64,000 bases of DNA from Xanthobacteraceae bacterium (GCA_019635585.1 JAHBZE010000002.1:1169259-1233258); one strand, 5' to 3'. Shown: positions 30,436-39,623, numbered from the stretch's first letter. The notes: generated by a model not told the origin, from the sequence alone. A program made the numbers and translations.

Positions 30436-31410
30436 TCACACGCGCTCGATGATCTTTTCGCCGAACAGGCCCTGCGGCCTGAACAGCAGGAACGCCAACG
30501 CGATCATGTAGGCGAGCCAGCTTTCGATACCGCCGCCGAGCAGCGGACCCCAGTAGATTTCGCCGACCTTCTCGCCGATGCCGATGATGAGGCCGCCGAC
30601 AATGGCCCCCGGAATCGAGGTGAAGCCGCCCAAGATCAGCACTGGCAAAGCTTTCAGCGCGATGATTTCGAGCGCAAACGAAACTTCGGAGCGCGCGCCC
30701 CACATGATACCGGTGACGAGCGCGACGAGCCCGGCCGCGAACCACACGATGACCCAGATCTGGTTTAGCGAAATGCCGACCGAAAGCGCAGCCTTGTGGC
30801 TGTCGGCGACTGCGCGCAACGCGCGTCCGATGCGGGTCTTCGAGAAGAACACCGCAAGCCCCGCCACCATGATGCTCGCCACCACCATCGCGGTGATATC
30901 GAGTTTCTGGAGTTCTACCCGCCCGCCGCCGAAATCGAAAGAGAGCGCGCCGGTCGGAATATAAAGCTGCTTGGTGATCATCACCTTCGGATCGCCGCCA
31001 AAAATCAGTTCGCCAAGACCAATCAGGAAATAGGTCAGCCCGAAAGTGGCCATGAAGAGAATGATGTCGGGCTGGTTCACCAGCGGCCGCAGCACCACGC
31101 GCTCGACGCTGTAAGCCAGCACAAACATGATCCCGGCCGCGAGTATGAGCGCGAGAAAGGCCGGCACCCCGAGCGAATGCAGGCCCACGAGCGAAAGTGC
31201 CGCGAACACCACCATGATGCCTTGGGCAAAATTGAAAACGCCGGACGCCTTGAACACCAGAACGAACCCGAGCGCGATCAGCGAATAAAGCGTGCCGCCG
31301 ACCAGGCCTTCCCAGAGCGTCTGCACGAAAATATCGGGCAGGTCCCACATCTCGTAGAACGGGACTACGAAGATTTTGCAGAGCATGCCGTAGGGCTTTA
31401 CGCAGAGCAT
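30436..31410 (-). CDS. livH: ABC transporter permease, LivH type
   Basis: A 324-residue inner membrane permease. LivH landmarks are GTLYSLIALGFVLVFKASGVFNFAQG (about residues 39-64) and KTRIGRALRAVADSHKAALSVGI, the ATPase-coupling loop, with SIPGAIVGGLIIGIGEKVGEIYWG near the C-terminus. It starts 14 bp after the livG stop. The first 20 residues (MLCVKPYGMLCKIFVVPFYE) are longer than in E. coli LivH, and the internal Met9 or Met21 could also be the start. Confidence 0.88.
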   Translation of the reverse strand: MLCVKPYGMLCKIFVVPFYEMWDLPDIFVQTLWEGLVGGTLYSLIALGFVLVFKASGVFNFAQGIMVVFAALSLVGLHSLGVPAFLALILAAGIMFVLAYSVERVVLRPLVNQPDIILFMATFGLTYFLIGLGELIFGGDPKVMITKQLYIPTGALSFDFGGGRVELQKLDITAMVVASIMVAGLAVFFSKTRIGRALRAVADSHKAALSVGISLNQIWVIVWFAAGLVALVTGIMWGARSEVSFALEIIALKALPVLILGGFTSIPGAIVGGLIIGIGEKVGEIYWGPLLGGGIESWLAYMIALAFLLFRPQGLFGEKIIERV

Positions 31411-31424
31411 TCCGATCCGTCCCG

Positions 31425-32225
31425 TTAGTGCGCCACGCCGAGATAGGCGTCGATCACGGCTTTGTTCGCTTTCACTTCGTCCGGCGTGCCGTCGGCGATC
31501 TTCTGGCCGTAGTCGAGCACAATCACGCGGTTCGCGAGATCCATCACGACGCCCATGTCATGCTCGATCAGCGCGATTGTCGTACCGAAGTGGTTATTCA
31601 CATCGATGATGTAACGGCACATGTCCTCTTTCTCTTCGAGGTTCATGCCGGCCATCGGCTCGTCCAGCAGCAAAAGTTCGGGCTCCATTGCCAGCGCGCG
31701 GCCGAGCTCGACGCGCTTCTGCAAACCGTAAGGCAAGCGGCCTACCGGCACGCGGCGGATGTGCTCGATCTCGAGGAAGTCGATGATTTCCTCGACCTTG
31801 TGGCGATGTTCGATCTCTTCCCGCTCGGCCGGGCCGTAGCGCCACAGCTGCCAGAAGAAGTTGCTGTGCATCTTCAGTGTGCGGCCCGCCATGATGTTGT
31901 CGAGCGTGGTCATGGAGCGGAACAGCGCGACGTTCTGAAAGGTGCGCGCAATGCCGCCGTTCGCGGCATCGTTCGGGCGCATCTTCTTGCGCTTCACGCC
32001 CTTGAAGGTGATCTGGCCTTCTTGCGGATGATAGAAACCGTTGATGACGTTGAGCATCGACGTCTTGCCGGCACCGTTCGGACCGATGATCGCGCGGATC
32101 TCGCCCTTCTTGATATCGAAGGAAACGCCGCGGATCGCCTTCACGCCGCCGAAGGACAGCGAGACGTTTTCGACCGACAACAGCGTCTGCCCGGCCTTGA
32201 TCGTGGTGTCGTCGGGCGCTCTCAT
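31425..32225 (-). CDS. livG: ABC transporter ATP-binding protein, LivG type
   Basis: A 266-residue ATPase. Walker A is GPNGAGKTSMLN (48-59), the signature region LPYGLQKRVELGRALAMEPELLLLDEPMAGMN, and the family-specific C-terminus is VIVLDYGQKIADGTPDEVKANKAVIDAYLG. The start overlaps the stop of the acyl-CoA synthetase gene by 4 bp (ATGA), which directly links the transporter to acid activation. Confidence 0.9.
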   Translation of the reverse strand: MRAPDDTTIKAGQTLLSVENVSLSFGGVKAIRGVSFDIKKGEIRAIIGPNGAGKTSMLNVINGFYHPQEGQITFKGVKRKKMRPNDAANGGIARTFQNVALFRSMTTLDNIMAGRTLKMHSNFFWQLWRYGPAEREEIEHRHKVEEIIDFLEIEHIRRVPVGRLPYGLQKRVELGRALAMEPELLLLDEPMAGMNLEEKEDMCRYIIDVNNHFGTTIALIEHDMGVVMDLANRVIVLDYGQKIADGTPDEVKANKAVIDAYLGVAH

Positions 32226-34198
32226 GCCGCTTTGTCCATGGGTGCTGCCGGCGCGTATGTCTTCGTGTCCTCGATCTTCACGCGGGCCGAGATCGTGCCC
32301 TTGCGCCCGTCCTCGAAGGTTAGATCGGTCGTGATGTCGACTTCCTTGGAGCCGTCGTAGAGGCCTTTTGCGAGAGGCGCGTAGCGATCGGCGATGAAAC
32401 CGCGGCGGACTTTCTGCGTGCGGGTTAGCTCGCCATCGTCGGCATCGAGTTCTTTATGCAGGATCAGAAAGCGTTTGATCTGCGCGCCCGCCATCGGCCC
32501 TTCTTCGGAGAGCGACTTGTTCACTTCGTCGACATGCTCCGAAAGCATCTGATAGACGCGCGGATGCGCGGCGAGCTCTTGATATGAGCCGTAGATCACG
32601 TTGTTGCGCTCAGCCCAGGAGCCGACCGACACGAGATCGATGTTGAGCATCACGGTCACGTAGTCGCGCTTGTCGCCGAACGCGACCGCTTCCTTGATGT
32701 TCGGATAGAACTTGAGCTTGTTCTCGATGTATTTCGGCGCGAACAGCGTGCCATCGTTGAGGCGGCCGACGTCTTTGGCGCGGTCGATGATCTTGAGATG
32801 CCCGGTCTTCGGGTCGAAGAAGCCGGCGTCGCCGCTCTTGACCCAGCCGTCCGGCGTCTTCGCTTCGGCCGTCTTTTCCGGCTCCTTGTAGTAACCCGCG
32901 AATACGCCGGGCGAGCGGAACAAGACTTCGCCGTTATCCTCGATCTTGATTTCGACGTCAGGCGACGGCTTGCCGACGGTATCGGCGTAGATTTCGCCAT
33001 CCGGCTGCGCAGTGATGTAAACCGAGGCTTCGGTCTGGCCGTAGAGTTGCTTGAGGTTCACGCCGAGCGAGCGGTAGTAGCGGAAAATTTCCGGCCCGAT
33101 CGCCTCGCCGGCGGTATAGGCGACCCGCACGCGCGTGAAGCCGTAGCGATTCTTCATCGGTCCGTAGACGAGAATTTCGCCGAGCCAGTAGAGCAACCGT
33201 GCGCCGAGCGGCACCGGCTCCTTGTTTAGAATCTTCTCGCCCCACTTGCGCGCGTGCTTCAGGAAATAGTGGAACATCGCGTGCTTCACGCGGCCGGCGT
33301 CTTCCATGCGCACCATCGTGAGCGTGAGCAGATTTTCGTACACGCGCGGCGGCGCGAAGGCGTAGCTCGTGCCGATCTCGCGGCGGTCTTCGATGATCGT
33401 TTCGGGGCTTTCCGGGCAGTTCACGGTGTAACCCGCCACATAAGACTGCGCGTACGAGAAGATGTGGTCGCCAACCCATGCCATCGGCAGATAGGCGATG
33501 ACTTCTTCTTTTTCGGTCAGGTTGTCGAAGGAGTTCGCGTTCTGCGAGCTAATGACAACCGAATCGTAAGTCAGCATCACGCCCTTCGGCTTGCCAGTCG
33601 TGCCCGATGTATAAAGGATTACCGCGATGTCGGAGCCCTTGCCCTCTGCGATCATCTTTTCCCAGGCATCGCCCGGATATTTGGTTTCCATCGCCTTGCG
33701 GCCGATGTCCTGCACCTCGTTGATCCATTTCAGCCGCGTGTGATCGTAATCGCGAAGCCCGCGCGGCTCGTCGTAGACCAGATGCGTAATCGAGGGCAGT
33801 TGCTCGGAGATCGAGAGCACCTTGTCGACCTGCTCCTGATTCTCGACGATCGCGATTTTCGCGCCCGCATGCTGGAGCACATAGGACATCTCGTCCGCGA
33901 CCGCGTCCTGATAGACGGGCACCGGAATCCCGCCGATCGACTGCGTCGCAGCCATCGACCAATAAAGCCGTGGCTTGTTCGAGCCGATGATCGCAACCTT
34001 GTCGCCGCGCTCAACGCCGAGTTCCTTCAAGCCCAGCGCCAGCGCTTTCACTTCTTCCTTTACCTGGGCCCAGGTCCAGGTTTGCCAGATACCAAGATCC
34101 TTCTCGCGGATGGCCGGGCGATCCCCGCGAATTTTCGCGTTGACCAGCAGGAATTTCGGAAAAGTATCGACGCTTTTGTCGATGGCGTCTTGCGCCAT
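32222..34198 (-). CDS. AMP-dependent acyl-CoA synthetase (long-chain/aryl type, FadD15-like)
   Basis: A 658-residue adenylate-forming ligase converting a carboxylic acid, ATP and CoA to acyl-CoA. The P-loop is ILYTSGTTGKPKGVM (about 196-210), with FAPPRVYENLL, LKQLYGQTEASVYI (about 384-397), SPDVEIKIEDNGEVLFRSPGVFAGYYKEPEKT, and SGDAGFFDPKTGHLKIIDRAKDVGRL as the A8 hinge. The ATG at 34198 follows GGGGAGAGA; an in-frame reading to 34330 would run through the leader hairpins. It heads the operon feeding LivGHM, the binding protein, LivF and the PaaK-like ligase. Confidence 0.88.
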   Translation of the reverse strand: MAQDAIDKSVDTFPKFLLVNAKIRGDRPAIREKDLGIWQTWTWAQVKEEVKALALGLKELGVERGDKVAIIGSNKPRLYWSMAATQSIGGIPVPVYQDAVADEMSYVLQHAGAKIAIVENQEQVDKVLSISEQLPSITHLVYDEPRGLRDYDHTRLKWINEVQDIGRKAMETKYPGDAWEKMIAEGKGSDIAVILYTSGTTGKPKGVMLTYDSVVISSQNANSFDNLTEKEEVIAYLPMAWVGDHIFSYAQSYVAGYTVNCPESPETIIEDRREIGTSYAFAPPRVYENLLTLTMVRMEDAGRVKHAMFHYFLKHARKWGEKILNKEPVPLGARLLYWLGEILVYGPMKNRYGFTRVRVAYTAGEAIGPEIFRYYRSLGVNLKQLYGQTEASVYITAQPDGEIYADTVGKPSPDVEIKIEDNGEVLFRSPGVFAGYYKEPEKTAEAKTPDGWVKSGDAGFFDPKTGHLKIIDRAKDVGRLNDGTLFAPKYIENKLKFYPNIKEAVAFGDKRDYVTVMLNIDLVSVGSWAERNNVIYGSYQELAAHPRVYQMLSEHVDEVNKSLSEEGPMAGAQIKRFLILHKELDADDGELTRTQKVRRGFIADRYAPLAKGLYDGSKEVDITTDLTFEDGRKGTISARVKIEDTKTYAPAAPMDKAA

Positions 34199-34212
34199 GA
34201 AGTCTCTCCCCG

Positions 34213-34265
34213 AAGCCCGGCGCGTTTTTTCGCGCTCGCATTTCCGGCCCGGATTTCTCCGGGCC
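34213..34265 (-). promoter_or_regulatory. Structured 5' leader of the acyl-CoA synthetase-liv operon
   Basis: Two hairpins precede the ribosome-binding site. One is an 8-bp stem, GGCCCGGA (34246-34253) with TCCGGGCC (34258-34265). The other is a GCGCG-A-rich loop-CGCGC stem near 34220-34235. A further wide inverted repeat, TGGAGCA (34288-34294) and TGCTCCA (34312-34318), lies upstream. They could stabilise the mRNA or regulate translation. No known riboswitch is recognised. Confidence 0.4.
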
Positions 34266-34368
34266 ATGCTTTGTGTGCGTAGCAGAGTGGAGCAAAATCC
34301 TACTCCCACAATGCTCCACTTGACAGACAAGAAGTGTCGGGATTGGCTATGAATGCCGCGTCAGGTTT

Positions 34369-34389
34369 TTCTTTCGCAGTGCGAAAGAA
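34369..34389. promoter_or_regulatory. 21-bp perfect palindrome, candidate operator
   Basis: Ten-base arms TTCTTTCGCA and the exact complement flank a single central G at 34379. It lies in the 198-bp gap upstream of the acyl-CoA synthetase-liv operon, 181 bp before the start codon and just after the Crp-family gene stop. It lacks a following T-run on the minus strand, so it is better read as a protein-binding site than as a terminator. A related site lies at 38641-38657. Confidence 0.6.
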
Positions 34390-34396
34390 TGCGGAT

Positions 34397-35071
34397 TCAA
34401 TCTTCGTAATGACTGAGCTTGCCGAGGTCGAGAATGGCGATTCCGCCGTGCCCGACACGAAGCAGTTTCTTCTGTTCGAGCGTTTGTAACGCTGCGTTGA
34501 CGGCTTGGCGCGACACGCCCGAAATCAGGCCGATCTCTTCTTGCGTGATATCGAGGTGATTGCCTGCCTTCGGAATTAAAACCGGATTGCAGAGCCAGGC
34601 GATATTGCGCGCGACCTTGGCGGTCGCATCGAGCGAACGGTCGAACTCGACGAGCGCGATGAACTGGCCGATGCGCTCGTTGAACTGCGTGACCAGAAAG
34701 CGGTTGAAGCCCGCGCTGTTCTCGAACAGCCAGAAGAATGTAGCCGACGCCATCATGGCGAGCTTCGCATCGCGCAGCGCGACCAGATCGTATTGACGCG
34801 CTTCCTTTTTCAGGACCGAGCCTTCGCCGAACCAGCCGCCCGCCCGCATGCCCGCGAGGGTGACGGACTTCCCCTTTTGTGAAACCGTACCGAGCCTGAC
34901 GAGACCGGAAACGACTCCGAGCCAGGGATCGAACTTATCGCCCTTGTGGCAGATATAGGCGCCTTTCGCGAAAGCCTTTTCGGTAATTCCGCGGCGCGCG
35001 CGCTCGATCTCTTCTTCGGTCAGTTCCGCGGACCAGAAAGCGATCTCACGGAGTCGTTCGGCGGTAATCAT
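34397..35071 (-). CDS. Crp/Fnr family transcriptional regulator
   Basis: A 224-residue regulator with an N-terminal cyclic-nucleotide-binding-like beta-roll (residues 25-115, including FAKGAYICHKGDKFDPWLGVVSGLVRL and GWFGEGSVLKKEARQYDLVAL), a long dimer helix and a C-terminal winged helix with ITQEEIGLISGVSRQAVNAALQTLEQ (about 173-198). FNR-type iron-sulphur cysteines are absent at the N-terminus. It starts 14 bp after the indolepyruvate oxidoreductase gene, so the two are probably co-transcribed. It likely regulates this module. The effector is unknown. Confidence 0.85.
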   Translation of the reverse strand: MITAERLREIAFWSAELTEEEIERARRGITEKAFAKGAYICHKGDKFDPWLGVVSGLVRLGTVSQKGKSVTLAGMRAGGWFGEGSVLKKEARQYDLVALRDAKLAMMASATFFWLFENSAGFNRFLVTQFNERIGQFIALVEFDRSLDATAKVARNIAWLCNPVLIPKAGNHLDITQEEIGLISGVSRQAVNAALQTLEQKKLLRVGHGGIAILDLGKLSHYED

Positions 35072-35085
35072 CGGCGCAGAATAAT

Positions 35086-38000
35086 CTACTCCGCTGCCGC
35101 CTGAACAGGCGCAGCATTGGCCGATGCGAAGCGGGCGAGAAGCGCCTTCTTTTCCGCTTCCGCCTTGACGAGACTCGCCGCCTTCACGGGACCGAAGCCG
35201 CGGATTTTCTCCGGCAAGGCCGCAAGCGCGACCGCGACCGCGTGGTTTGAGGCATCGAGCTTCGCAAGCACGCTTCCGAGCATCGCCTCATATTCGGCAA
35301 TCAGGCGGCGCTCGGTCTTGCGCTCTTCGGAATAGCCGAAAATGTCGAACGCGGTGCCGCGCAGGAACTTGAACTTTGCCATCACGCCGAACGCCTTGAA
35401 CATCCAGCCGCCGAATTCGATCTTCCTCGGGCGGCCGGAGTTGGGATCAATGCGGGAGAAAAGCGGCGGCGCGAGATAGACCTTCTTCTTCAGGTCGCCG
35501 TCGAAGCTCGCCTTCAACTGCTCCGCGAACGAACCGTCGGTGTAAAGGCGCGCGACTTCGTATTCATCCTTGTAGGCCATCAGCTTGAAGAGATAGCGCG
35601 CGACCGCGTCGGTGAGCGAAGTCTGCCCCGGCATGGCTTTCGCTTCTGCCGCGCGGGTCTTCTCGACGAGATCGTGATAACGCTTGGCGTAAGCCGCGTT
35701 CTGATAATCGGTGAGATATATCACGCGGCGCGCGATCACCTCGTCGAGCGTCTCGGAAAGATGCCGCGCATCGGTCGAAACTTCGGCGGGCTTCGCGAGG
35801 TTGGCGACCGACTGCGGATCGATCGCGGCGCGGCGGCCCCATTCGAACGCCTGCTTGTTCATCTCCACCGCTTCGCCGTTCAGTTCGATCGCGCGCATAA
35901 TCGCGTCGTGCCCGATCGGCAAACCGCCGAGCTGCCAGGCGTAACCCACAAGAAACATGTTCTGCGTCACCGACGAGCCGAACAGCGCGGCGGAGAGCTT
36001 GGTCGCATCGACGAAATGCGCGTGATCGGCGTCCGCCGCCTTCGCGATTTCGCGTTTCAGGCGCTCGGTCGGCAGCGAGAAGTCGGCGTTGCGGGTGAAA
36101 TCGCCGGGTAGCGTTTCGTGCGTGTTGACGACGACCGTGGTCTCGCCCGAACGCATTGAGGACAGCACCTTCTTGGAGCCGACGGTGACGATGTCACCAC
36201 CCAAAATCAGATGCGCACCGCGTGCCGGCACGCGGATCGCGTAAATGTCGTCGGGATGCTTCGCAAGGCGAAGATGCGAGGCAACCGCCCCGCCCTTCTG
36301 CGCGAGGCCAGCCATGTCGATGATGCCGGCGGCCTTGCCCTCGATGTGCGCGGCGGTACCGAGCACCTGCGCGATGGTGACAATGCCGGTGCCGCCGATG
36401 CCGGTAATGATGACGCCGAAGGTACCGTTCACTTCCGGCAGTTTCGGCTCGGGCAGCGACGCCGCGACTTTCATTGAGCCCGCGACACCCGTCGCCTTTT
36501 TCAGCTTCGCGCCGGAAACGGTGACGAAGGACGGACAGAAGCCCTTCACGCAGGAGAAGTCCTTGTTGCAGCTCGTTTGATCGATGGTGCGTTTGCGGCC
36601 CCATTCGGTCTCCACCGGCTGCACGGAGACGCAGTTCGACTGCACGCCGCAATCGCCGCAGCCTTCGCAGACCAGTTCGTTGATGATGACGCGCTTGTCG
36701 GGATCGGGAAATTCGCCGCGCTTCCGGCGGCGGCGCTTCTCTGCAGCGCAGGTCTGATCGAAAATCATCGCGGTCGTGCCCGGCGTTTCCGCGAGCGTGC
36801 GCTGCACTTTGTCGAGTTCGTCGCGGTGATGGATCGTCATTCCCTTGGGGAAGTCGATGCCGCTCGGATATTTATGCGGCTCGTCGGTGACGAGCATGAT
36901 TCTGGTGACGCCTTCAGCCGCGACCTGCCGCGCAATCGCGTCCACCGTCAGCCCGCCTTCGTGGCGCTGGCCGCCGGTCATGGCGACCGCGTCGTTGAAT
37001 AGAATTTTGTAGGTGATGTTCACGCCTGACGCGATCGCCGCGCGGATCGCCAGAATGCCGGAATGGTTGTAGGTGCCGTCGCCCAAGTTCTGGAACACGT
37101 GATTGCGCTTCGAGAACGGCGCCTCGCCGACCCAGTTCGCGCCTTCCGCACCCATGTGCGTGAAGCCCATGGTGTTGCGGTTCATCCAGATCGCCATGGT
37201 GTGGCAACCGATGCCGGCATAAGCGCGCATGCCCTCGGGCACCACGGTCGAAGTATTGTGCGGGCAGCCCGAACAGAAATAGGGTGTACGGGTCGCGACG
37301 TCCTGCGTCTGCGAGAGCGCTTCCTGCGCCTGCTTCAGGCGGCTGACATTTTCCGCCATCGCGTCGTTCTTCGAGCGGCGCAAAATCCGCTCGCCGATGG
37401 CAATCGCGATGTCGTTCGGATCGAGCGCCCCCTTGGCTGGAAACAGCCACTGGCCCTGCTCGTCCTTCTTGCCGACCACGACCGGCTGGTTCGCGGTGCC
37501 ATACAACTCCTCGCGCACCTGCACTTCGATCAATGAGCGCTTTTCCTCGACCACGATGACGAGATCGAGACCTTTTGCGAAATCCCGCAACTCGCCCGGA
37601 TCCATCGGCCACGGGCAGCCGATCTTGAAGAGCCGGATGCCGAGTTCGTTCGCCTTCACCTCGTCGATGCCGAGTTCGTCGAGCGCGAGCCGCACGTCGA
37701 GATAGCTCTTGCCGGTGGTGATGATGCCGATCTTCGCATTCGGCCCGCCGGACATGATGATCTTGTTGATGCCGTTCGCGCGGATATAGGCGAGCATCGC
37801 GTCGCGCTTGCTCTCATGCAGCCGCGCTTCCTGTGCCAGCGCGCCGTCGATGCGGCGGATATTCAGCCCGCCCGGCGGCATCGTGAATTCGGGAATGTTG
37901 ATCTTCACGCGCTCCGGTGAGACATCGACCACCGCGGTCGATTCGATCGTCTCCTTCACGCATTTGATGCCGACCCAGGTGCCGCAGAAGCGCGACATCG

Positions 38001-38565
38001 CAAAGCCATGCAGGCCGTAGTCGATCAGCTCCTGCACACCGGCTGGATTCAGAATCGGAATCATCACGTCGACGAAATGGAATTCCGACTGGTGCGCCGT
38101 GGTGGAAGATTCGCAGGTGTGGTCGTCGCCCATCAGTGCGAGCACGCCGCCATGCTTGGAAGTGCCCGCGAAATTCGCGTGACGGAAGGCGTCACCGGTG
38201 CGGTCCACGCCCGGACCCTTGCCGTACCAGATGCCGAACACGCCATCGAACTTGCCTTCGCCGGTCAGCTCCGCCTGTTGCGAGCCCCAGAGCGCGGTCG
38301 CAGCCAGGTCTTCGTTCAGCCCGGCTTGAAACTTCACGTCGGATTTCTCCAACGTGCGCTTCGCGCGCATGAATTGTTGATCAAGGCCGCCGAGCGGCGA
38401 GCCGCGATAGCCGGTGACATAACCCGCCGTGTTCAGGTTCGCCTGACGGTCGCGCTCCTTTTGCATAAGCGTGAGCCGGACGATGGCCTGTGTGCCGGAG
38501 AGAAAGACCAGCGGCTTGCAGAGGTCGTATTTGTCGTCGAGCGATACGTTCTGGTTCTTCGCCAT
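35086..38565 (-). CDS. Indolepyruvate ferredoxin oxidoreductase, fused alpha/beta subunits
   Basis: A 1159-residue fused 2-oxoacid oxidoreductase that decarboxylates aryl pyruvates (indolepyruvate, phenylpyruvate) to aryl-acetyl-CoA using thiamine diphosphate. The N-terminal pyrimidine-binding region is followed by the TPP domain with FCSGCPHNTSTVVPEG (about 426-441). An Fe-S motif, VCEGCGDCGVQSNC, lies near residue 628. The gamma-type domain starts near 708 (GVIITGIGGTGIVTIAQVLG). A long C-terminal region (about 920-1140) is typical of the fused proteobacterial enzyme. The downstream Crp-family gene is coupled by a 14-bp gap. Typically oxygen-sensitive enzymes. Confidence 0.92.
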   Translation of the reverse strand: MAKNQNVSLDDKYDLCKPLVFLSGTQAIVRLTLMQKERDRQANLNTAGYVTGYRGSPLGGLDQQFMRAKRTLEKSDVKFQAGLNEDLAATALWGSQQAELTGEGKFDGVFGIWYGKGPGVDRTGDAFRHANFAGTSKHGGVLALMGDDHTCESSTTAHQSEFHFVDVMIPILNPAGVQELIDYGLHGFAMSRFCGTWVGIKCVKETIESTAVVDVSPERVKINIPEFTMPPGGLNIRRIDGALAQEARLHESKRDAMLAYIRANGINKIIMSGGPNAKIGIITTGKSYLDVRLALDELGIDEVKANELGIRLFKIGCPWPMDPGELRDFAKGLDLVIVVEEKRSLIEVQVREELYGTANQPVVVGKKDEQGQWLFPAKGALDPNDIAIAIGERILRRSKNDAMAENVSRLKQAQEALSQTQDVATRTPYFCSGCPHNTSTVVPEGMRAYAGIGCHTMAIWMNRNTMGFTHMGAEGANWVGEAPFSKRNHVFQNLGDGTYNHSGILAIRAAIASGVNITYKILFNDAVAMTGGQRHEGGLTVDAIARQVAAEGVTRIMLVTDEPHKYPSGIDFPKGMTIHHRDELDKVQRTLAETPGTTAMIFDQTCAAEKRRRRKRGEFPDPDKRVIINELVCEGCGDCGVQSNCVSVQPVETEWGRKRTIDQTSCNKDFSCVKGFCPSFVTVSGAKLKKATGVAGSMKVAASLPEPKLPEVNGTFGVIITGIGGTGIVTIAQVLGTAAHIEGKAAGIIDMAGLAQKGGAVASHLRLAKHPDDIYAIRVPARGAHLILGGDIVTVGSKKVLSSMRSGETTVVVNTHETLPGDFTRNADFSLPTERLKREIAKAADADHAHFVDATKLSAALFGSSVTQNMFLVGYAWQLGGLPIGHDAIMRAIELNGEAVEMNKQAFEWGRRAAIDPQSVANLAKPAEVSTDARHLSETLDEVIARRVIYLTDYQNAAYAKRYHDLVEKTRAAEAKAMPGQTSLTDAVARYLFKLMAYKDEYEVARLYTDGSFAEQLKASFDGDLKKKVYLAPPLFSRIDPNSGRPRKIEFGGWMFKAFGVMAKFKFLRGTAFDIFGYSEERKTERRLIAEYEAMLGSVLAKLDASNHAVAVALAALPEKIRGFGPVKAASLVKAEAEKKALLARFASANAAPVQAAAE

Positions 38566-38640
38566 TTCCCGGCACCGCCTCCCCGGCGGTCTAAATGGGG
38601 CTGATTCGGCCCCTGAGCTTTACTTTGTAAGTAGTCCAAG

Positions 38641-38657
38641 GCTCGCATAGCGAAAGA
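38641..38657. promoter_or_regulatory. Second copy of the palindromic site, upstream of the oxidoreductase
   Basis: Read on the minus strand this is TCTTTCGC-TA-TGCGAG. It shares TCTTTCGC and TGCGA with the perfect palindrome at 34369-34389, in the same relative spacing around the centre at 38648. It is 83 bp upstream of the oxidoreductase start. The match is imperfect on one side, so it may be a weaker operator for the same factor. Confidence 0.45.
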
Positions 38658-38752
38658 CCCCACGCAATTTCGTTATCCATGCAGGGCCTGCAACGAAGTT
38701 TCCGCCCGCATGCGCGCGCCGCAATTTGGCGCAACGCAAAAAAGGATTTTCC

Positions 38753-39556
38753 CTAGCCGCCGACGGTCAGGATATGCCCGCCGTCGATCACCACCGTGGA
38801 ACCGGTCATCCAGCGCGACGCGTTCGAGGCCAAAAGCAGGAAGACGCCATCGAGGTCGTCTGTCTCGCCATAGCGGGCGAGCGGCAACCTCTCTTTTGCC
38901 TCCTGCCCTTTGGGCGAGAGCAGGAAATCCCGGTTGATCTCGGTAACGACATAGCCCGGTGCGATCGCGTTTACGCGAATGTTCTTGCGCGCGACCTCGA
39001 GCGCGAAGCCCTTGGTGAACTGCATCACAGCCGCCTTGGCCATGTTGTAGGCGACGATATTGCGCTCGACGATGAAGGCCGCGATCGAGGCGGTAGTCAC
39101 GATCGCGCCGGGCTTGTTCGCGGCGATCATGCGGCGCGCGGCTTCCCGCGAGTTGAAGAATACGGCGTCCATGTCGAGCGCCATGAGTTTTCGATATTCG
39201 TCCTCCGGCATGTCCAGCACCTTGCCGAGCCTCGCCATGCCGGCATTTGCAACGAACAAATCCACGGTCCCGAATTTCTTTTCCGCGGCATCAAAAGCGC
39301 GCGCCATGCTGGTGTTGTCGGTGACGTCGCAAGCGACATAGGCGGCTTTGCCGCCTGCGCTCTCGATGCGCGCAGCAATTGCCTTCAGCTTGTCTTCGCG
39401 CCGCGCGGCGAGCACGACCGAAGCGCCGTTCGCTGCCGCGACCTCGGCAAACCTCTCGCCCAGCCCGCTTGATGCGCCGGTGATCAGCGCAACCCGGCCC
39501 TTGAGATCGAAAATATCGGCAGCGAGCGGCGAACCCAAAGACATCCATTCCACCAT
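38753..39556 (-). CDS. SDR family oxidoreductase
   Basis: A 267-residue short-chain dehydrogenase/reductase. The cofactor motif is TGASSGLG (26-33), with NAG at 104-106 and the catalytic S157, Y170 and K174 (YNMAK). ARRE after the second strand suggests NADP preference. The C-terminus GSTVVIDGGHILTVGG is classical. It is separated from the oxidoreductase by about 190 bp, so it is probably its own unit. Substrate unknown. A start at the ATG at 39544 (MSLGS) is equally plausible. Confidence 0.85.
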   Translation of the reverse strand: MVEWMSLGSPLAADIFDLKGRVALITGASSGLGERFAEVAAANGASVVLAARREDKLKAIAARIESAGGKAAYVACDVTDNTSMARAFDAAEKKFGTVDLFVANAGMARLGKVLDMPEDEYRKLMALDMDAVFFNSREAARRMIAANKPGAIVTTASIAAFIVERNIVAYNMAKAAVMQFTKGFALEVARKNIRVNAIAPGYVVTEINRDFLLSPKGQEAKERLPLARYGETDDLDGVFLLLASNASRWMTGSTVVIDGGHILTVGG

Positions 39557-39623
39557 GCGGAATTACTTCGCGCTTATTCCTGCGCGTTACATCCGCTCAC
39601 TATACATAAAGAGAAAGCCGAAA

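Noticed and set aside
34961..34985. A further CTTTCGCGAAAG palindrome inside the Crp-family gene
   Set aside because: Lies within coding sequence (AFAKGA codons), lacks the central spacer of the two promoter-region sites and is not next to a promoter.
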